A stretch of 64,000 nucleotides of DNA from Zetaproteobacteria bacterium CG1_02_55_237 (GCA_001871195.1 MNXA01000054.1:1-64000), one strand, 5' to 3'. Positions 24,316 to 36,773 are shown, numbered from the stretch's first letter. Numbers and translations: made by a program. Notes: generated from the letters alone by a model not told the origin.

Positions 24316-24993
24316 TCAGCCCTGACCCGCCGCAGTCGCGGACTTATTCTGTGTGGAAAGCTGCTGCTCAATGCTCTGGCGCAGCGCATCATCATGAGAT
24401 ATCGCATCGCGCGCTTTTTGCAGATGCTCGATGCGCCCGGCTTCATCGTTCGTCGCCTGCGCCATCAGATATTGACGCAACTGCTCGTAATCCGCACCAC
24501 CGCGTTCTGCCAGCAGCGCAAGTGCTGCCGCCTTGTCGCCGGCCTCGATCTTGAGTTGGGCCAAATCCAACCGTGCCTGCATTTTGATGCCACCGTCCAC
24601 ATCCGAACGGGCCATCAGTTCCTGCAGATATTGTTCAGCGTGCTCCGCATCCGCACGGGCCAAGAGCAGGCGGGACAGACCACCGTATACGGTATCATCG
24701 TAATCCTTGATCACAGCTTGCAACATGGAGCGCCGGTCCTCTTGCTGCTGTGAGTTAAGCGCCTGATGATACAGCGCAGCCGCCGAGGCACGTTGCGATT
24801 CGCGATGCTCCTTCCACAGGCTGACGCCAACGATCAGCAAAAGCAGAGCAACGAGGCCTGCAATAATCTTCTGCTGATTGGCCATGGCCCATGCTGTCAG
24901 CTGGGCCGAGCGCATTTCACGCTTCAGTTCCTCCAGCTCTTCATGACTGACGTCAATCGGCTCGTTCTCGGGTTGCTTCTTATTCTTGCTCAA
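24316..24993 (-). CDS. YfgM-like TPR membrane protein, ancillary SecYEG subunit
   Basis: A 225-residue protein with a cytosolic acidic N-terminus, one membrane helix (IIAGLVALLLLIVGVSLW, about 43-60) and a periplasmic TPR-like domain (SQRASAAALYHQAL, GGLSRLLLARADAEH, ARLDLAQLKIEAGD). This matches the YfgM/UPF0070 family, which connects the Sec translocon with periplasmic chaperones. The family's place before bamB and der is preserved. Confidence 0.9.
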   Translation of the reverse strand: MSKNKKQPENEPIDVSHEELEELKREMRSAQLTAWAMANQQKIIAGLVALLLLIVGVSLWKEHRESQRASAAALYHQALNSQQQEDRRSMLQAVIKDYDDTVYGGLSRLLLARADAEHAEQYLQELMARSDVDGGIKMQARLDLAQLKIEAGDKAAALALLAERGGADYEQLRQYLMAQATNDEAGRIEHLQKARDAISHDDALRQSIEQQLSTQNKSATAAGQG

Positions 24994-25069
24994 TGTCGTT
25001 CTCCAGCTTTTAATCTATGGTTTATCAATATCGCGAGGCGCACGAAAACTAAGCGCCGGCCCCCGCCTG

Positions 25070-26155
25070 TCAATCTTCCCCCGCTTTTGCCTCAACAGGG
25101 GAAGCCATCTCATGTCTATCCATCATGACCTGCAATACGCTGCGCACCAGTGCTGCCATCGGAATGGCAATAAAGACACCGAGCACGCCCCAGAAGCTGC
25201 CAAAGACCAGAATCGCCACGATAATGGCAATCGGATGCAGGTTGACCACCTCGGAAAACATCCACGGGATCAGCACATTGGCATCAAGCAGCTGCACCAC
25301 CGTGTAGGCAATCAGCGCGTACAGTGTGGCATCCGTCATGCCCCACTGGAAAAAGGATAGAGCCACGACAGGTACGGTCACCACCGCAGCGCCGACGAAG
25401 GGAATCCACACAGAAAGCCCGGTCAGTGCGCCCAGCAGCAAGGCGTATTGATGGCCGCAGAAGAACAGTGCCAGCCATGTGACCACACCGACAATGACCA
25501 TCTCCCAGAACTTGCCGCGGATGTAATTTCCGATCTGCACATCAACCTCGCCCCACACCTGGTTGACCAGGGTGCGCTCGCGCGGCAGAAAACGCTGTCC
25601 CCAGGTAATCAGTTCGCCCTTGTCCTTGAGCAGGAAAAACACCAGCACGGGTACCAGCACGGCATAAACCAGCAGGGTGATCAGGCCGGGAATTGAGGCC
25701 AGCGAAAAGGAGAAGATCGCTCCGCCCCAATCCTGCATTTTCTCCACTGCCATGGAGGCAAGCTTCTGAACATAATCGGGATCAATCCAGCCGGCATACT
25801 GTATTTGCACCAAATGCAGCCAGGTACGCAGACTTTCAACCAGATTCGGCGCCTGCGTAATGAGTTTGCCGACCTGCCCGGAAAGAAGCGGCAATACAGT
25901 GAGTAGCGAAAACAACAGAAACAGAATGGCTGCCAGAGCCACCAGAGAAATACTAAGTAGACGCGGTACGCGACAGCGGCACAACAGCTCCACCACGCCA
26001 TCGAGCACATAGGCCAGAGCAATAGCAGCCAGCAGCGGCGCCAGCATCTGACCGAACAGGCTGAGCAGGCCGAAGATCATGGCCAGCGAGGCCAGCAAGG
26101 CCACCATCTGAGAGTCGGCCAGTTGCCGGTCCAGCCACGGTTTTAGTCTTGGCAT
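25070..26155 (-). CDS. AI-2E family transporter (PerM-like permease)
   Basis: A 362-residue inner-membrane protein with about eight hydrophobic segments. Family signatures include PLLSGQVGKLITQAPNLVE, IGNYIRGKFWEMVIVGVV and VLIPWMFSEVVNLHPIAIIVAIL. Members have been proposed as exporters of autoinducer-2 or as Na+/H+ antiporters; substrate is not deducible here. The start opening [11 protein letters not shown] has GAGGG just upstream and overlaps the DUF4149 gene by 13 bases. Upstream in-frame ATGs give a leader lying inside that gene. Confidence 0.88.
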   Translation of the reverse strand: MPRLKPWLDRQLADSQMVALLASLAMIFGLLSLFGQMLAPLLAAIALAYVLDGVVELLCRCRVPRLLSISLVALAAILFLLFSLLTVLPLLSGQVGKLITQAPNLVESLRTWLHLVQIQYAGWIDPDYVQKLASMAVEKMQDWGGAIFSFSLASIPGLITLLVYAVLVPVLVFFLLKDKGELITWGQRFLPRERTLVNQVWGEVDVQIGNYIRGKFWEMVIVGVVTWLALFFCGHQYALLLGALTGLSVWIPFVGAAVVTVPVVALSFFQWGMTDATLYALIAYTVVQLLDANVLIPWMFSEVVNLHPIAIIVAILVFGSFWGVLGVFIAIPMAALVRSVLQVMMDRHEMASPVEAKAGED

Positions 26156-26658
26156 GTTTCCCTCTGCCCGCTCCATCCCAACGCAGTCAGGCCTGCGGCA
26201 AACAGACTGGCCGCAAGGTGAAGCAGGGCGCTTATCCCATGCCACATGCCGAATGCGGCACGCTGCGGACTATCTTTGGGCAGTGCGTCGATCGGGCCCA
26301 TGGCATCTTTCATGGCCTGCATATGCGGGGCAAGCACGAACTCCTGAGTTCCACACAGCAGCAACAGGGCGGTCAGCAGTATCCATCGCCAGCGTCCTGC
26401 TTCGCGACCGCGCCAGAACAGGGCCACTGCAATCAGCAGCAACAGAATGGCACGATTGGCAATATGGAAAATCAGTCCTGCCAGGTGTCCGGCCTGCGCT
26501 GAAGTGTCGAGATTGGCAAACAATACCGGTGCAACGACATAGCCCGGCACGACAAGCAAAGCCAGAACCAGCGCCAGGGCCAGCCGGATACTCCCGGCTC
26601 GCAGGCAAGAGGCGCTAAAACAACGACACTCAGCGATAATCGACTGCCTGAATTTCAT
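26143..26658 (-). CDS. DUF4149 membrane protein (TMEM205-like)
   Basis: A protein of about 171 residues with four hydrophobic segments ([71 protein letters not shown]). It matches the DUF4149/TMEM205 pattern, including [13 protein letters not shown] in the first loop and [13 protein letters not shown]. Function unknown. The ATG at 26658 overlaps the greA 3' end by 29 bases and has GGAG nine bases upstream; ATG 26697 is deeper inside greA. Confidence 0.75.
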   Translation of the reverse strand: MKFRQSIIAECRCFSASCLRAGSIRLALALVLALLVVPGYVVAPVLFANLDTSAQAGHLAGLIFHIANRAILLLLIAVALFWRGREAGRWRWILLTALLLLCGTQEFVLAPHMQAMKDAMGPIDALPKDSPQRAAFGMWHGISALLHLAASLFAAGLTALGWSGQRETCQD

Positions 26659-27103
26659 ACTCACGTACTCCGCCGGGTGCCTGCACAGAAGCCACATCGC
26701 CGGCTTCCTTGCCGATCAGGGCACGGGCAATGGGTGAGGTGATGGACACCATGCCCTGCTCGATATTGGCCTCATTGACGCCGACGATCTGGTACACAAC
26801 CTCCGCACCCGTTTCCAGATCGATCAATTCGACAGTAGCACCGAATACGATCCGGTCAGACACAATCGCAGCGGTGTCGATGACATGCGCCCGGGCCAGC
26901 TTGTCTTCCAGATCCTTGATGCGGCCTTCGTTGAAGCCCTGCTCTTCCTTGGCTGCGTGGTACTCGGCGTTCTCGGAGAGATCGCCGTGCGCGCGCGCCG
27001 TGGAAATCGCCTCGACAATGCGCGGGCGGTTCACCGTTTTCAGATGCTTAAGCTCTTCGCGCAGGGCTTCGGCACCCTTGATGGTCATCGGTACACGTTC
27101 CAA
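26630..27103 (-). CDS. greA: Transcription elongation factor GreA
   Basis: Stimulates transcript cleavage by stalled RNA polymerase. It opens [18 protein letters not shown], has the coiled-coil tip with catalytic acidic residues in [20 protein letters not shown] (about 36-55) and the C-terminal FKBP-like domain ([29 protein letters not shown]). Length 157 is typical. It follows carB by four bases, a conserved order. Confidence 0.98.
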   Translation of the reverse strand: MERVPMTIKGAEALREELKHLKTVNRPRIVEAISTARAHGDLSENAEYHAAKEEQGFNEGRIKDLEDKLARAHVIDTAAIVSDRIVFGATVELIDLETGAEVVYQIVGVNEANIEQGMVSITSPIARALIGKEAGDVASVQAPGGVREYEIQAVDYR

Positions 27104-27107
27104 CGCA

Positions 27108-30335
<3,228 letters not shown>

Positions 30336-30477
30336 CGGTGATGGGGTCTCCTTGCGGGCTGGCCTTACAGGCTGGGGAAGGTGCTCTCCACCTTCCGGCA
30401 GCAGCGAAGCATACGAGAATCGTTTGCCCCTGCCTATATCGCGTATATTTCACTCTGAAGACTCCCGGCAGCAAGCC

Positions 30478-30870
30478 TCAGCCTGCCAAAGGCAGGACTT
30501 CCTTGAAATGTGCCAGCAACAGAATATAGGCAAATACAAACAAGGCTCCCGCCCCTGCCTTGCGGCGGATCGCCATGGTTCGTCCAAAGTGCAGGGTGAC
30601 CATGCCAAGGACAATATAGATGAACACAGCCACCAGCTTCACGCTGATCCAGCCTCCTGCCAGCGGCGACAGTCCGATGACAAACAACAACGCCACGCCG
30701 CTACCCAGCAGAAGTGTATCCACTGAATCAGGAACGTGGCGAAGCCAGCGGCGGGAAAGAGCCCTGCCCGAGAAGACCGCCCGGCAACGCCAGATAAACA
30801 GCAGCAGGGTGGCTAGAGCGCAGATGACATGCAGGCTTTTCAACAGGGTGTAGCTGGTTTCGACAGGCAT
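30478..30870 (-). CDS. SirB2-family membrane protein
   Basis: A 130-residue protein with four hydrophobic helices, including YTLLKSLHVICALATLLLFIWR at the start and VDTLLLGSGVALLFVIGLSPL. The SLHVxCA opening and WISVKLVAVFIYIVLGM match the SirB/invasion-gene-upregulator family, which is membrane-embedded and of unknown biochemistry. It stands between carB and the divergent cation exchanger. Confidence 0.75.
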   Translation of the reverse strand: MPVETSYTLLKSLHVICALATLLLFIWRCRAVFSGRALSRRWLRHVPDSVDTLLLGSGVALLFVIGLSPLAGGWISVKLVAVFIYIVLGMVTLHFGRTMAIRRKAGAGALFVFAYILLLAHFKEVLPLAG

Positions 30871-31029
30871 GCCATCACGTTAAGAGGCGTGCCAGGAGAC
30901 GTCAACCTATATGGCCCTGCTTGCATTTAAGCCCCTCCAGGCTATCGTGAGATGGTTGCCGAAATGCTTCGGTAAGGCTCCCTGAAAGGCAGGTAAACGC
31001 ATGTTCAACAACCCTGAGGATCAAACCTG

Positions 31030-32049
31030 ATGCTGGAATCACTTCTTCTTCTCGCACTGGCTCTGGTGCTGGTTTTTGTCGCCGCGGAGCTGTTTACCAA
31101 CGCACTTGAGTTCATCGGCGAGCGCATGGGTGTTTCCGAGGGCGTAACCGGTTCCATTTTTGCTGCCGTCGGCACGGCAATGCCCGAAACCATCGTGCCC
31201 ATCGTCGCCATTCTGGCCGGTGGTGCCACAATGGAAATCAATCATGCTGTCGGCATGGGCGCCATTCTCGGCGCCCCCTTCATGCTGGCCACATTGGGCA
31301 TCGGCATCATGGCGCTTGCGGCCGGCTTTTCCCGCAGCTGGCATATACCCCTCCATCCCGAGCCGAGCGGGCTTAAGCGCGACCTGCGCGTCTTCCTGCC
31401 CGGCTTCATGCTGGTGGTGGTTGCCGGTCTGCTGCCGGAAAGCTGGGATGCAGCGCGTGGCGGTATCGCCAGCCTGCTGATCCTGGGTTACTTCTTTTAT
31501 GTGTTGAAAACGATTCAGGCCAGCCGTGCTCTGGTTGAAAACGGCCATGCCACTGAAGCACATCATGAGCTATATGCCACCCGCCTGTTGCCGGAAGCCA
31601 ACTGGACGGCGATCGCACAGCTTCTCGTCGCACTTTGCCTGCTGGTTATCGGCGCTCGTATGTTTGTCAGCGGTGCAGAAGAGGTTAGTGCGATGATCGG
31701 CGTTTCGGCCTTTGTCGTCGCCCTGCTTATTGTGCCCATCGCCACCGAGCTGCCGGAGAAGGTGAACTCCGTAGTATGGATACGCCGTCGCAAGGATACG
31801 CTCGCTTTCGGTAATATCACCGGTGCCATGGTTTTTCAGGGCACGGTGATTCCTGCTATCGGCATGCTGATCATGCCGTGGCATATTGATCTCGCCTCGG
31901 CTGCCGGTGCATCTATCGCTCTGACCCTGATCGGCGGCATTGCGCTGGCCGTTTTACATGCCTGCGGCAGGCTGCAGCCGCGCTTGCTGCTGCTCAATGC
32001 CAGCCTGTATCTGGCTTTTGGCGTGTACGTGGTGCTGAGTTTCGCCTGA
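31030..32049 (+). CDS. Sodium/calcium exchanger family (CaCA) protein
   Basis: A 339-residue inner-membrane cation exchanger with about ten helices and two internal alpha-repeat motifs, FAAVGTAMPETIVPIVAIL (about 44-62) and VPIATELPEKVNSVVW (about 237-252). These correspond to the GTSLPE-type ion-binding motifs of Ca2+/cation antiporters. The actual ion cannot be assigned. It precedes a CPA1-type antiporter by about 70 bases, and the two may form an ion-homeostasis pair. Confidence 0.88.
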   Translation: MLESLLLLALALVLVFVAAELFTNALEFIGERMGVSEGVTGSIFAAVGTAMPETIVPIVAILAGGATMEINHAVGMGAILGAPFMLATLGIGIMALAAGFSRSWHIPLHPEPSGLKRDLRVFLPGFMLVVVAGLLPESWDAARGGIASLLILGYFFYVLKTIQASRALVENGHATEAHHELYATRLLPEANWTAIAQLLVALCLLVIGARMFVSGAEEVSAMIGVSAFVVALLIVPIATELPEKVNSVVWIRRRKDTLAFGNITGAMVFQGTVIPAIGMLIMPWHIDLASAAGASIALTLIGGIALAVLHACGRLQPRLLLLNASLYLAFGVYVVLSFA

Positions 32050-32117
32050 ACATCCGGCGGACACGGCTGGCAATATAAAAATGTGGGCCATGCATATTCA
32101 ATTCAGGGAGTCTTGCA

Positions 32118-33500
32118 ATGATTGAAACAGTTTTGGCTGTCGCCGCCATCCTCTATCTGGCCCTTCAGATCGAGGACAAACTCAGCGTTCCGTCGCCACT
32201 TTCCCTGATTACCCTGTCCTTCACACTGTATTATCTACTGCCCGAGATCGGTCTGGCGCGTGATGCAAATCAGTTTGCGGCACTGGTCATGTTGCTGCTA
32301 CCCATCCTGCTGATTGGCGATTCGCTCGAGCTGCGCGTCGCCGATCTGAAAGAGCATGCCCTGAGCCTGTTTTATCTGGCGGTGATTGCTGTGGCGCTTT
32401 CCGTGCTTGCCGCCATTTTTCTGGGTGGCTGGCTGTTTGCCCAGTATCACCTGAGCATGGCGGCCATTATCGTGCTCTTTGCCATGGTGCTGGCCACTGA
32501 TCCGGTTTCCGTGGTCAGTATCTTCTCCAAGTTCGAGCTGCCGCACCGCCTGAAGATTCTCGCCGAGGGTGAAAGCCTGTTCAACGATGCCACGGCACTG
32601 ATTGTTTTCGTGTTTATCGGTCTGTATGCATTGCAGGGCGGTGAAATAACCGCAGCCTATGTCGGGCAAATCAGCCTGATCGTGGTGTTCGGATCGGCGG
32701 CTCTCGGTATCTGTTTTGCCTATCTGGGCTTGATCATGCTGAAGACCACGGATAACAGATTCGCCGAATTGATGATCCTGATTTTGACCGGCTACGGCGC
32801 CTTTGATCTGGCCGAACACTTCTATTCCATGCTCAACATTTTTGGCGCGCATTCGCACCTGCACCTTTCCGGCATTCTTGCCTGCATCTTCGCCACCGTC
32901 ACCCTGCATCACCAGATGACCAAACAGACAGATGCGGAGGAGAAGCAGCTCCAGAATGAGGAGGACCTTCTGCTCAATGAGTCGGGGCAGATGAAGCCCT
33001 CACGTCAGATGATCGCCAGCGCCGTTGCCAAAATTCGCGTCACCATCGACGAGCAACAGCGGCATCTGCGCACCAAGGAGGATATTCAGCTTTTGGCGCT
33101 GGTTGCCAATACCATGCTGTTTGTCGCCATGGCCGAAATTGTCGATTTTTCTCTGCTGCTTCAGTACAAGAAGGAAATCATTGTGATGTTTCTGGCCACC
33201 ACGGTGATTCGTGCCCTGATGATGGCCAAGTTTGCCGTGATCACCAATCAGACGGAAAAAATGACCAATGTAAATTTCCGCTGGTGGGGCGTGCTGACCT
33301 TTGCCGGCATCAAGGGGGGACTATCGGTTGTCATGCTGATGATGATTCCGGCTGACTATCAGCATCTCGACATGTTCAAGGCCGTGGTTATCGGCGTGAT
33401 CCTGCTTTCCACCTTCATCTATTCAGTGATTCTGCTGCTGATCATCGGCAGGAATGCCGAGGTGTTCAGAAAGGAAAAAGAAGCCGAGCACCACGCTTGA
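32118..33500 (+). CDS. Na+/H+ antiporter, CPA1 (NhaP-like)
   Basis: A 460-residue monovalent cation:proton antiporter with about twelve membrane segments. Key motifs are ATDPVSVVSIFSKFELP (about 124-140) and GESLFNDATALIVF (about 151-164), the latter with the acidic residues of the transport site, and AGIKGGLSVVMLMM. A hydrophilic insertion of about 80 residues (QTDAEEKQLQNEEDLLL...) lies near 270-330 and is charged, as in some NhaP relatives. The start has GGGAGT 10 bases upstream. Ion selectivity (Na+, K+, Li+) is not certain. Confidence 0.9.
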   Translation: MIETVLAVAAILYLALQIEDKLSVPSPLSLITLSFTLYYLLPEIGLARDANQFAALVMLLLPILLIGDSLELRVADLKEHALSLFYLAVIAVALSVLAAIFLGGWLFAQYHLSMAAIIVLFAMVLATDPVSVVSIFSKFELPHRLKILAEGESLFNDATALIVFVFIGLYALQGGEITAAYVGQISLIVVFGSAALGICFAYLGLIMLKTTDNRFAELMILILTGYGAFDLAEHFYSMLNIFGAHSHLHLSGILACIFATVTLHHQMTKQTDAEEKQLQNEEDLLLNESGQMKPSRQMIASAVAKIRVTIDEQQRHLRTKEDIQLLALVANTMLFVAMAEIVDFSLLLQYKKEIIVMFLATTVIRALMMAKFAVITNQTEKMTNVNFRWWGVLTFAGIKGGLSVVMLMMIPADYQHLDMFKAVVIGVILLSTFIYSVILLLIIGRNAEVFRKEKEAEHHA

Positions 33501-33518
33501 GTGTTCTCAGCTGAGGCG

Positions 33519-33812
33519 TCAGTTAGCGGCTTCTTCCGGTGTTTCGGCGCGAATGGACAGGGCGTGAATAGCATCCTTAAAGGCATCGCCCAGGGCTGCA
33601 TGCACCATGCGATGCCGTGCTATACGCGACTTTCCGGCAAAGCAGGCGGCAACGATATGCGCGGCAAAATGCCCGCCGCCATGACCGCGCACACCGGCAT
33701 GCCCGGCATGCTGTGCAGACTGATCTTCAATCTCTATAAACTCGGGTTGAAGAGCATCCTCAAGGGCAGCGCGTATGGCGCTTGCGCGGCCCGAGTCAGT
33801 TTGTTGGTTCAC
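33519..33812 (-). CDS. BolA family protein
   Basis: A 97-residue BolA/IbaG-type protein with the central HAGHAGVRGHGGGHFAAHIV segment carrying histidines for glutaredoxin/iron-sulfur partnering, then SRIARHRMVHAALGDAF, the family's helix signature. BolA proteins act with monothiol glutaredoxins in iron-sulfur and morphological regulation. Starts overlap the YhbY gene by 4 bases. Confidence 0.92.
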   Translation of the reverse strand: MNQQTDSGRASAIRAALEDALQPEFIEIEDQSAQHAGHAGVRGHGGGHFAAHIVAACFAGKSRIARHRMVHAALGDAFKDAIHALSIRAETPEEAAN

Positions 33813-34087
33813 GCCTCGTCTTTCTTCTTGCGATACAGGATGAATACCTTGCCGATACTGTGCACCAGATCAGCACCGATTTTGGTAGCCAATTCAGTCG
33901 CCAAAGCGCTGCGCTCATCCCGCTCGCCTGCTGCAACATGCACCTTGATCAACTCGTGGCGCTCAATGCAGGCATCGGTTTCCGTGACCAGTGAATCGGT
34001 CATGCCCTTCTGGCCGACTCGAATGAGCGGCTTCAGATGGTGGGCGGCCTGTTTCAGTTTTTTCTTTTGTGCTGAATCCAGCGGCAT
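33809..34087 (-). CDS. yhbY: RNA-binding protein YhbY (CRS1/YhbY domain)
   Basis: A 92-residue CRM-domain protein associated with pre-50S ribosomal subunits. Features are LKPLIRVGQKGMTDSLVTE (the conserved GxxG loop) and ERHELIKVHV, with FILYRKKK at the end. It is translationally linked with the BolA gene by a 4-base overlap. Confidence 0.95.
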   Translation of the reverse strand: MPLDSAQKKKLKQAAHHLKPLIRVGQKGMTDSLVTETDACIERHELIKVHVAAGERDERSALATELATKIGADLVHSIGKVFILYRKKKDEA

Positions 34088-34181
34088 GCTTTTCTCCTTT
34101 GAACGTGCCAGAGTCTAGCTGCATGCAGGCTGGCGATGAAGCATGTAATGCAATCTGCCGGGTGGAGGAAAGTACTGTTAC

Positions 34182-35078
34182 ATGAAGAATGTCGTGAAAC
34201 ACTTGCAAGAGCATCCACAACGCGTACTGATCCTCGGGGCAGGTGAGGGCGGTACGGACGTCCTGGAGATGCTTCATGATGAAACCTTGGCTAATGTCGT
34301 CGGTGTGGTTGATTCCAGATCTGATAGCAAAGGGCTTATGCTGGCCCGTGAGCTGCAGACCCCTGTATTCTCCGACATCGATAGCGCAATCGAGGCCTGC
34401 AAGCCCTGCCTCGTATTTAATCTGACCGGCAATGAAGAGATTGATCGTGCTATGGCTGAAACACCCGGGGTGGATGGTGTCATCGGAGGCCTGCAGGCGA
34501 AGCTTATCGTGCGTATGGTCAACAGGATTAAGGAATCAAGAGATCAAATGCGCTATGAGGCAACCCATGATGCCTTAACCTGTATATATAACCGGCGCCA
34601 CATTCAGACCCTGCTCGGGGAAGCCGTGGCACAGGCATCCCGCTACAACCTGCCCTTTTCCATCGCACTGCTTGATCTTGATCATTTCAAAAGCATCAAT
34701 GACACTTATGGCCACCCGGCCGGCGATGCAGTGCTTAAAGGCGTTGTCCAATCCTTACAGGCATGTATCCGCGATGCCGATATTATCGGCCGTTGGGGCG
34801 GTGAGGAATTTATCCTGTTGCTGCCGCACACTGACAATGCGGCCGCTGTGCTGGCCGCGGAGCATTGGCTGGCGCATGTGTGTCAAACTCCGATTCGCCT
34901 GCCCGATGGCCAGGATATCCAGGTCAGTTTTTCTGCCGGTGTTGCCAGCTATAAGGGTCGGGGTGATAAGCAGGCGGTGAGCGAATGCATTGAGGCGCTT
35001 CTGCATGAAGTTGATGTCCACCTGTATGACGCCAAGGCTCAGGGAAGGAAAAGGGTGTGCGGTAGCGAGTGCCGATAA
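34182..35078 (+). CDS. Diguanylate cyclase with a Rossmann-like N-terminal domain
   Basis: A 298-residue soluble protein. Residues about 1-110 look like a nucleotide-binding Rossmann domain: RVLILGAGEGGTDVLEML, then VVGVVDSRSDSKG and LVFNLTGNEEI, similar to CoA/NAD-binding folds. Residues about 125-295 are a GGDEF domain with an intact GGEEF motif (206-210) and, five residues before it, the inhibitory-site RxxD (RDAD, 197-200), so active and feedback-controlled c-di-GMP synthesis is expected. There is no membrane segment. The ligand of the N-terminal domain is unknown. The gene stands alone before the cytochrome operon. Confidence 0.9.
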   Translation: MKNVVKHLQEHPQRVLILGAGEGGTDVLEMLHDETLANVVGVVDSRSDSKGLMLARELQTPVFSDIDSAIEACKPCLVFNLTGNEEIDRAMAETPGVDGVIGGLQAKLIVRMVNRIKESRDQMRYEATHDALTCIYNRRHIQTLLGEAVAQASRYNLPFSIALLDLDHFKSINDTYGHPAGDAVLKGVVQSLQACIRDADIIGRWGGEEFILLLPHTDNAAAVLAAEHWLAHVCQTPIRLPDGQDIQVSFSAGVASYKGRGDKQAVSECIEALLHEVDVHLYDAKAQGRKRVCGSECR

Positions 35079-35113
35079 TCCATCTGCAAGCGCACAATCT
35101 AATCACGTAATTC

Positions 35114-35130
35114 TTTCAGGTTTATTTCAG
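35114..35130 (+). promoter_or_regulatory. Candidate tandem operator before the cytochrome operon
   Basis: TTTCAG (35114-35119) and TTTCAG (35125-35130) are separated by five bases, an 11-base period typical of OmpR/PhoP-family tandem sites. The 17-base block matches 16 of 17 bases of the one at 39109-39125. TATTAT (35138-35143) could be the -10 element; the ATG follows at 35154, so the leader would be very short. Confidence 0.6.
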
Positions 35131-35153
35131 TTCTATCTATTATCGTTCCGCAC

Positions 35154-35735
35154 ATGCAAAGGCAAAGCACACAAATCGAGGTCTGGGACCCGTTGCTGCG
35201 CAGCTTCCACTGGTTGCTGGTTGCCGCCTTCGCCACTGCATGGTGGAGCGAAGGGAACAACATCCAGCTACACCTGCTGGCCGGCAGCATCATACCCGGC
35301 CTGCTGCTCTTCCGCCTGATCTGGGGTTTTGCCGGCGAGCATCATGCCCTGTTCGCGGCTTTCCGTCCGTCGCTGCACAATATTAAACAGCACCTCGGCG
35401 AACTGCTGAGTCTGCATGCCCGCCAGTATGCTGGGCACACACCGATCGGCAGCCTGATGATCTATATCCTGCTGCTTGCCCTGTTCGTCCTCGGTATTAG
35501 CGGTATGCTGCTCATGGCCCTGCAGATGGGAATTGGTCCGTTTGCTGGCTGGGCAGCCGGAGTGAGTTCAGATACAGAGTGGCTGGTGCAGCAGATTCAC
35601 CACTGGTGCTTCCATGCTCTTCAAATTCTCATCGCAGTGCATCTGGCCGGAGTCGCGGTGGAGAGTGTGTTACAAAGAAGCAATCTCACGGCCGCCATGA
35701 TTAGCGGAAAAAAAGCCCTCAAGGAGGTACAATAA
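35154..35735 (+). CDS. Cytochrome b561-type membrane protein
   Basis: A 193-residue di-heme cytochrome b of the Ni/Fe-hydrogenase b-type / b561 superfamily with four membrane helices. Probable heme-ligand histidines are in RSFHWLLVAAF, QLHLLAG, and the QQIHHWCFHALQILIAVHLAG stretch. It opens VWDPLLRSFHW as in this family. In other bacteria such cytochromes are encoded with the SHP and DHC cytochromes c and pass electrons between the quinone pool and them. It overlaps the next gene by one base (TAATG), and AAGGAGG lies at its 3' end for that gene. Confidence 0.88.
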   Translation: MQRQSTQIEVWDPLLRSFHWLLVAAFATAWWSEGNNIQLHLLAGSIIPGLLLFRLIWGFAGEHHALFAAFRPSLHNIKQHLGELLSLHARQYAGHTPIGSLMIYILLLALFVLGISGMLLMALQMGIGPFAGWAAGVSSDTEWLVQQIHHWCFHALQILIAVHLAGVAVESVLQRSNLTAAMISGKKALKEVQ

Positions 35736-36133
35736 TGAAACATCTCTGGTTGATACCCATGCTACTGCTTGCTGGCGGCGCACAGGCTGCTGAAGCAGTG
35801 GTGCAGGCGCAGATTGCCCAGTACGAACAGCAGGGCGCAAAGGGAGCCGATGCCGCGCGCGGCATGGCAGCATGGAATGAACAGCATATGCAGGCCAATA
35901 TGCAAAAGATGGTGAGTTGTGCCACTTGTCATGGCAGCAACCTGAGTCTCGCAGGAGAACATGTGCGTACGGCCAAGCGCATTGAACCGATGGCCCCGAG
36001 CGTCAATCCCGAGCGGTTGACCGATCCGGCCAAGATTGAAAAGTGGTTCGGGCGCAACTGCGAATGGACCATCGGACGTGACTGCACAGCACAGGAGAAG
36101 GCGGATTTCCTTGCCTTCATCCAATCAAAATAA
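35735..36133 (+). CDS. SHP-type cytochrome c (DUF1924)
   Basis: A 132-residue periplasmic monoheme cytochrome c with a signal peptide (to about AQA, residue 18). Heme site CATCH is at 62-66. WFGRNCEWTIGRDCTAQEK (about 104-122) is the signature of the sphaeroides heme protein / DUF1924 family, in which an asparagine serves as the second heme ligand and leaves on reduction, allowing O2 or NO binding. Here N108 is the candidate ligand and C109 and C117 a possible disulfide. It sits between the cytochrome b and the diheme cytochrome c, its usual partners. Confidence 0.9.
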   Translation: MKHLWLIPMLLLAGGAQAAEAVVQAQIAQYEQQGAKGADAARGMAAWNEQHMQANMQKMVSCATCHGSNLSLAGEHVRTAKRIEPMAPSVNPERLTDPAKIEKWFGRNCEWTIGRDCTAQEKADFLAFIQSK

Positions 36134-36155
36134 AATACTCTCAAAGGAGATGACA

Positions 36156-36764
36156 ATGAAACCAACATCTAAACTCAATCGCTTCTGGGGCATGCTGCTG
36201 CTTGCCGCTTGCATCACCCTGTCGATGGGCACGCTGGCCTGGAGCGATAGCGACAAATGGAACGAAGGCGGAAGCAAGAACAAATCCGAAGGAGGCAAGG
36301 CCGGCAGCTGGGGCCAGACAACCGGTGTCGCTGTGGTGACCAACAAACTCTATGCAGCCGAATGTTCGGCCTGTCATTTTGCCTACCAGCCCGGCTTTCT
36401 TCCCGAGCGTTCATGGGTGAAGATCATGGGCTCGCTTGGTGACCATTTTGGTGAGAACGCCAAGCTGGATGAGCCAACACGTGTCAGCATCGAGAACTAT
36501 CTGCGCGGCCACGCAGCTGATCATCTACCCAACCGCTTCAGCACCAGCTTCCTGCGCTCCATCAAGGCGGATGCAAGCCCGCTGCGTATCTCCGAAACAG
36601 GTTATTTTATACGCAAACACGATGAAATCCCTGCACGCATGGTCAGGGACAATCCCAAGGTGCGTTCCTTCGCCAATTGCGCCAGTTGCCATGGTGGTGC
36701 GGAAAAGGGCTCTTTCGATGAAGATGCAGTGCGCATCCCCGGCTTCGCAAGCTGGGAAGATTAG
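36156..36764 (+). CDS. Diheme cytochrome c (DHC type)
   Basis: A 202-residue periplasmic cytochrome c with signal peptide and two heme motifs, CSACH (70-74) and CASCH (175-179). The middle has YQPGFLPERSWVKIMGSLGDHFGENA and NYLRGHAADHLPNRFS, matching the diheme cytochrome c family DHC, an electron donor to SHP. The ATG at 36156 has AAGGAG six bases upstream, favoured over ATG 36150 and over the much longer upstream reading. Confidence 0.9.
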   Translation: MKPTSKLNRFWGMLLLAACITLSMGTLAWSDSDKWNEGGSKNKSEGGKAGSWGQTTGVAVVTNKLYAAECSACHFAYQPGFLPERSWVKIMGSLGDHFGENAKLDEPTRVSIENYLRGHAADHLPNRFSTSFLRSIKADASPLRISETGYFIRKHDEIPARMVRDNPKVRSFANCASCHGGAEKGSFDEDAVRIPGFASWED

Positions 36765-36773
36765 GTCTGCGAG

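Noticed and set aside
33501-34118. 205-codon plus-strand frame across the BolA and YhbY genes
   Set aside because: Both minus-strand genes are well matched to known families; the plus-strand product shows no domain.
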